In this document: one piece after another, positions 31,146 to 35,245 of the stretch
Position numbering within the stretch: the stretch's first letter is position 1
How the letters are laid out: each line of letters begins with the position of its first letter
Origin: Acidobacteriota bacterium
GTDB taxonomy: Bacteria; Acidobacteriota; Terriglobia; Terriglobales; Acidobacteriaceae
DNA length: 35,245 nucleotides
Reading direction: 5' to 3'
Assembly (NCBI GenBank): GCA_019236695.1
Contig: JAFAIN010000026.1
Location: forward strand, 1-35,245
Translations under genes and position numbers: made by a program
The notes under the pieces: generated by a model
Database searches by the model: none
Seen by the model: the letters and a program-made list of their open reading frames with translations, nothing else
What the model was told of the DNA's origin: nothing

Positions 31146-34100
31146 ATGCTTCGGCGATGCTGCCGCCTGGTGCTGGTTGCATGGTTGACCAGTGCGGCCG
31201 GTAAACTCGCTCTCCTCGCCCAGGGAACCGCCATACCCCAACTCACGCCGGGAATCATTTCGACTCAGGCAGGGAAGTACTATTCGACGTCAGGGGGCGG
31301 CAACTTCGCCGGAGATGGCGGCCCGGCGGTCAATGCCGAGATGGCGAATCCTGAGGGAATTGCCTTCGACGCAGCCGGGAATCTCTTCATTGCCGATACA
31401 TATAACGAAGTCATCCGGGTGGTGAATCGGCAGGCAACCAGCATCACCATCCTCGGCCAGGCCATCCTGCCCGGCAACATCCAGACGGTAGTGGGCGCTT
31501 ACACCGGCGGGGGAAATTTCAGCTTCAGCGGCGACGGCGGGCCGGCCGGGCAGGCAGGCCTCGGTTCGCCGACGGGACTGGCCTTCGATCATCAGGGAAA
31601 CCTCTACATCGCTGACGAAAACAATGATCGCGTCCGCGTGGTCAACATGCAGAGTACGGCAATCACGGTTTTCGGTGTCACCGTGCCGGCCGGGGCAATC
31701 CAGAGCATTGCGGGCGACAGCGCCGCCAATGGAACTTACAGCGTGTGCCCGGCCGCAACCAACAACCGCGGCGACGGCTGCCCCGGTACCCAGGCGGATG
31801 TGCTGAGCCCCACCGGCCTCGCGTTTGATGCCGTCGGGAACCTCTATATCGCGCAGTACGGTGACTTCCGGGTCCGCCGGATCGATGCCGCCACCGGCAT
31901 CGTGACGACCGTAGCCGGCACAGGAAATATCGGCTACTCCGGTGACGGCGGCAGCGCCCTGAAAGCCGACCTGTTCGACCCCAACGCGGTGCAGATTGAT
32001 CCAAAAGGCAACATCTACATTGCCGAAATCGGCAGCGATCGCGTCCGCGTGGTGAACACCCAGAGCACGCCCATCACGCTTTATGGCGTAACCATCCAGC
32101 CGGGAACCATTCAAACCGTGGCCGGCAGCGGCACGGCAGTCCCATTCCAGCCCGGGGGCACTTCGTCGGGTCACTCCGGTGACGGAGGTCCTGCGACGCT
32201 GGCCCACATGTTCGAGCCCAACAGCCTGTGGCTCGACGCCGCAAACAATCTCTACATTGCCGATACGGGCAATGGACTGCTTCGCAAAGTTGATGCGCAA
32301 TCGGGCATCATCACCACAATCGCGGGTTTTTATACCACTAGCCGTCCTGGCGGTTATACCGGCGATGGCGGGCCGGCAACCGCTGCTGCGCTGCGCGGCC
32401 CCAACTACGTTCTTCTCGATGCTGCCGGCAATCTGTGGTTCTCCGATTCGGGCGATCAGGTGATCCGCGAAGTGAACGTGAGCGCCGCGTCAGTTACGTT
32501 TCCTCAAACGTATCCAGGTTCCTTGAGCCCCGACCAGAGTGTCACGCTGCAAAACATTGGGACCGGCACGCTCACCATCGGCAGCGGGGTGGTGGGCGGA
32601 GCCAACGCGGCCGATTTCGCCGAAGGGACAACCTGCGAACCCGCGCTGGCGCCCGGCGCAAGCTGCACTTACACGTTCACGTTTGCTCCGCAGGTTTCAG
32701 GCGCGCTTGCCGCCAGCTTCACCATCACCGAGAGTTCGCCGTCGGCCACTCAATCCATCACCCTGAACGGCACAGGCTCTTCGACTACGGTTGCACAGGT
32801 GGGCATCGCGCCGGCGCAGTTGAGCTTCGGCAACCAGGCCGTGGGCACCGCCAGCGCGGCCCAAAACCTCACGCTCAGCAACACGGGCGCGGGCGCGCTC
32901 ACGCCTTCCGGGGCTGACGCTTCTTTCATCAATATCGTTGGCGCGTATGCGGGAGACTTCAGCGAAACTGATGACTGCGGGACTACATTGGCGGCGGGCG
33001 CCAGTTGCACGGTTGCAGTGACGTTTGCGCCGCAATCGGCCGTACAGGCCAGCGCCTTTCTCGCCGTGGAAGGCAATGCGCGCAACACTCCGCTGCTGGT
33101 TCCGCTCGCCGGAACCGGCATTCCGGCGGCAGGTGGCGTCGCGGGCCCGGCGCCGGTCCTGCAGGTTATCCCGGGAACCATCTCGACCGTAGTCGGCGAT
33201 GGCTTCGGTGCGGGAGGAGTCAGCGCCGGGGGTTATGCCGGCGATGGCGGCCCGGCGGTTGGCGCACGTATCTACGGAGCCGGAGCGCTGGCCGAAGACT
33301 TGGCCGGCAATCTGTTCGTCTTCGACACCTTCAATAACGTAATCCGCTTCGTCAATATGCAGAGTGCTCCCGTCACGGTCACGGGCGTCACGGTGCAGCC
33401 CGGAACCATCCAGACGATCGCCGGAGCAGCCAGCGCCGGTTCCGGCAATGGCGGTTACTCCGGTGACGGAGGGCCTGCGATTGCCGCCAGGCTGAAGACG
33501 CCCGCTTACGGAGTTCTCGACGCTTCCGGGAACATCTATTTCAGCGATTTCGGCAATGACGTGGTTCGGTTCGTGAATACCCAGCCCTCCGGCGTGACGG
33601 TTAACGGGGTCGCGGTGCCGCCGGGCGCCATTCAGACTGTGGTTGGCCTCGCCCCTGGATCGGTCGTTTGTGCCCAGGCTGCGGATGCTGCGGGAGATGG
33701 TTGCCCGGCAACGCAGGCGCAACTGAAAAGCCCCCGCGAGGTCGCTTTCGATTCCGCAGGGAACCTCTACCTGGTTGACAGTTGCCATTCCGTGGTGCGC
33801 GCGGTCAACATGGGCGCCGCACCCGCCACCATTGCCGGGGTGGTGATCCAGCCAGGGCAGATTCAGATCATCGCTGGAACGCTGAACAACACTGCCAAAT
33901 GCAACAATGCGTATGCAGGCGATGGCGGACCCGCGCTGAGCGCAGCATTCAATCTCCCCGCCGGCCTGGCGCTCGATCGTGCCGGCAACATCTACATTTC
34001 CGACTCAGACAACTGGCGGATCCGGGTGGTCAACACGCAATCCACGCCGGGGACCTTCTTTGGTGTCACGATTCCGGCGGGTACAATCCAGACCGTTGCC

Positions 34101-35245
34101 GGAACCGGGACACCGGGTTACTCGGGAGATTTTGGGCCGGCTACGGCCGCATCCTTCACCATCATCTATGGCATGAAGCTCGACCCTGCCGGGAACCTGT
34201 ACTTCGCGGATTCCGTGAACAACCGCATTCGCGTCATATTTGCTTCTACCGGCATGATCCGCACCGTGGCGGGAACCGGCTATGGCGCAATCCAGCTCGT
34301 AAACGGAAAGCCAATCGCCGGGAGCTTTACGGGCGGCTACACGGGCGACGGCGGCATTGCCACTTCCGCAGAGTTGTACTACCCGTTCGATATGTCGGTG
34401 GATTCGCTCGGCAACCTCTATTTTGGCGATATCTACAATGACGTGTTTCGCCAGGTTTCGGCCACGCCCGCCGGCTACAACTTCCCCGACACGCCGGTAA
34501 ATACCACAAGTGCACCCCAGGTCTACACCTTCTCGAATGTCAGCGGACAGAGCATTTCGTTCAGCGGCCTGACCGTCACCAGCAACTTCAAACAGGTCGC
34601 CTCAGGACAAGCCGATTGCAGTTCGAGCACGGTGCTTCCAGCCGGAGGCATTTGCCAGTTGGCCCTGGCATTTGCTCCATCCCGGGTGGGGCCGCTTACC
34701 GGAACTGCCGAGGCAACGAATTCGGCGGGCGCGCAAATCATCCCGCTGAGCGGCACCGGCACGTCCGCCGGGGGGGCGGTGCTTCAGGCGCTGACCATCA
34801 CGCCCGCCAATCCCTCCATAATGACTTCGCAGACGCAGCAATTCCAGGCGACGGGCAGCTTCAGCGACGGTGGAACCCAGGACCTGACCGCCAGCGTGAG
34901 TTGGAGCTCGTCGAATCCTTCGGTGGCCGTAATCGGCGCTGCCACCGGCCTTGCCAGTGGGGCCAACGCGGGCACTACGCAGATTACCGCGACCATCGGG
35001 AACATCAGCAGCCCTGCAACCACGCTTACCGTCACCGCCGCTGCCGTGACCCTTCAATCCATCGGGATAACGCCCGCGAATCCCACGATTACGCTGGGCA
35101 ACACCATCCAGTTCTCGGCAACCGGGACGTACAGCGACGCCAGTTCGCATGACATCAGTTCGAGTGTGGCCTGGAGTTCGGCCACGCAGGCGGTCGCCAC
35201 CATCGCCTCGAACGGAATGGCCACGGGCCTCACCGCGGGCGCAAC
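31146..35245 (+). CDS. Very large secreted protein with twelve NHL repeats, choice-of-anchor-D and Big_2 domains (3' end beyond window)
   Basis: One frame stays open from ATG 31146 to the last base, at least 1,366 codons. GGAGG lies eight bases before the ATG. A signal peptide precedes the first repeat (M-L-R-R-C-C-R-L-V-L-V-A-W-L, cleavage near residue 28). Six NHL repeats follow (about 31270-32480), each with a G-D-G-G-P-A motif, then L-x-x-P-x-G-L-A-x-D-x-x-G-N-L-Y-I-A-D. Two choice-of-anchor-D Ig-like domains lie at about 32480-33160, then six more NHL repeats (about 33170-34470), a third anchor-D domain (about 34480-34770) and two Big_2 domains (34785 to the end). NHL propellers usually have six blades, so two full propellers are predicted. 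The product is extracellular or surface-bound. The exact role, adhesion or glycan/protein binding, is unknown. Confidence 0.9.
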   Translation, partial: MLRRCCRLVLVAWLTSAAGKLALLAQGTAIPQLTPGIISTQAGKYYSTSGGGNFAGDGGPAVNAEMANPEGIAFDAAGNLFIADTYNEVIRVVNRQATSITILGQAILPGNIQTVVGAYTGGGNFSFSGDGGPAGQAGLGSPTGLAFDHQGNLYIADENNDRVRVVNMQSTAITVFGVTVPAGAIQSIAGDSAANGTYSVCPAATNNRGDGCPGTQADVLSPTGLAFDAVGNLYIAQYGDFRVRRIDAATGIVTTVAGTGNIGYSGDGGSALKADLFDPNAVQIDPKGNIYIAEIGSDRVRVVNTQSTPITLYGVTIQPGTIQTVAGSGTAVPFQPGGTSSGHSGDGGPATLAHMFEPNSLWLDAANNLYIADTGNGLLRKVDAQSGIITTIAGFYTTSRPGGYTGDGGPATAAALRGPNYVLLDAAGNLWFSDSGDQVIREVNVSAASVTFPQTYPGSLSPDQSVTLQNIGTGTLTIGSGVVGGANAADFAEGTTCEPALAPGASCTYTFTFAPQVSGALAASFTITESSPSATQSITLNGTGSSTTVAQVGIAPAQLSFGNQAVGTASAAQNLTLSNTGAGALTPSGADASFINIVGAYAGDFSETDDCGTTLAAGASCTVAVTFAPQSAVQASAFLAVEGNARNTPLLVPLAGTGIPAAGGVAGPAPVLQVIPGTISTVVGDGFGAGGVSAGGYAGDGGPAVGARIYGAGALAEDLAGNLFVFDTFNNVIRFVNMQSAPVTVTGVTVQPGTIQTIAGAASAGSGNGGYSGDGGPAIAARLKTPAYGVLDASGNIYFSDFGNDVVRFVNTQPSGVTVNGVAVPPGAIQTVVGLAPGSVVCAQAADAAGDGCPATQAQLKSPREVAFDSAGNLYLVDSCHSVVRAVNMGAAPATIAGVVIQPGQIQIIAGTLNNTAKCNNAYAGDGGPALSAAFNLPAGLALDRAGNIYISDSDNWRIRVVNTQSTPGTFFGVTIPAGTIQTVAGTGTPGYSGDFGPATAASFTIIYGMKLDPAGNLYFADSVNNRIRVIFASTGMIRTVAGTGYGAIQLVNGKPIAGSFTGGYTGDGGIATSAELYYPFDMSVDSLGNLYFGDIYNDVFRQVSATPAGYNFPDTPVNTTSAPQVYTFSNVSGQSISFSGLTVTSNFKQVASGQADCSSSTVLPAGGICQLALAFAPSRVGPLTGTAEATNSAGAQIIPLSGTGTSAGGAVLQALTITPANPSIMTSQTQQFQATGSFSDGGTQDLTASVSWSSSNPSVAVIGAATGLASGANAGTTQITATIGNISSPATTLTVTAAAVTLQSIGITPANPTITLGNTIQFSATGTYSDASSHDISSSVAWSSATQAVATIASNGMATGLTAGA

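Noticed and set aside
31290-33788. Long minus-strand frames (31290-32300 and 32697-33788)
   Set aside because: They are antisense to the NHL gene; their apparent repeats mirror the NHL repeats on the other strand.
1-35245. tRNA, rRNA or insertion sequence with transposase
   Set aside because: No cloverleaf, rRNA segment or transposase-like frame was recognised by eye; a tRNAscan/Infernal run would settle this.

Overview
The window is GC-rich, densely coded bacterial DNA that most resembles an Acidobacteriota genome. The indications are an ADOP-type duplicated orphan permease (MacB/FtsX fold), a very large secreted NHL/choice-of-anchor-D/Big protein, two DUF4097 surface proteins, a secreted M28 peptidase with a PDZ tail, and gene order typical of soil acidobacterial genomes. 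No rRNA, tRNA, CRISPR array or transposase gene was recognised. The taxonomy is inferred from gene content only.

Layout. 1-212: 3' end of a kbl-like gene, then a small unknown gene (351-590). 660-3964 (minus): two Dpp/Opp-type permeases without binding protein or ATPase, and a CNNM/CorC-type membrane protein. 4290-10678 (plus): an envelope set with an RND/MacA-type adaptor, two DUF4097 proteins, an M28 aminopeptidase-like protein and a PD40/TolB-like propeller. 11077-12523 (plus): ATPase and permease of a ZnuBC/MntAB-type metal importer. 12524-14983 (minus): the ADOP permease. 15110-15361 (minus): a small membrane ORF, followed by a non-coding block of about 400 bp built of structured repeats. 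15768-18434 (minus): a secreted GH13 alpha-glucosidase-like enzyme and a probable outer-membrane protein.

18568-29122 (minus) is the most notable functional unit. It has nine genes: a molybdenum hydroxylase (FAD, 2Fe-2S and Mo subunits), a ketopantoate-reductase-like enzyme, an M24 hydrolase, an M20 hydrolase, a second M24 protein whose key residues look creatinase-like, a second ketopantoate-reductase-like enzyme and an LLM flavin/F420 oxidoreductase. Most neighbours overlap by 1-8 bp. A class II aldolase is divergent from it (29250-30011). I read this as an uncharacterised catabolic pathway, probably for a nitrogenous or amide compound; the substrate is not known from sequence. 30043-31041 holds a small membrane protein and a HAD phosphatase. 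31146 to the window end is one uninterrupted reading frame of more than 1,366 codons with two six-repeat NHL blocks, choice-of-anchor-D domains and Big_2 domains.

The gaps between genes are unusual. Many hold short arrays of degenerate 7-bp or 8-bp units, often in inverted pairs. In the heptamer family the unit order is conserved between copies, so these are dispersed elements rather than independent slippage products. One gap (15408-15631) holds two diverged inverted copies of a multi-hairpin element whose stems differ by paired, compensatory changes. I regard the covarying hairpin element, the 7/8-mer arrays and the catabolic operon as the best candidates for undescribed biology here.
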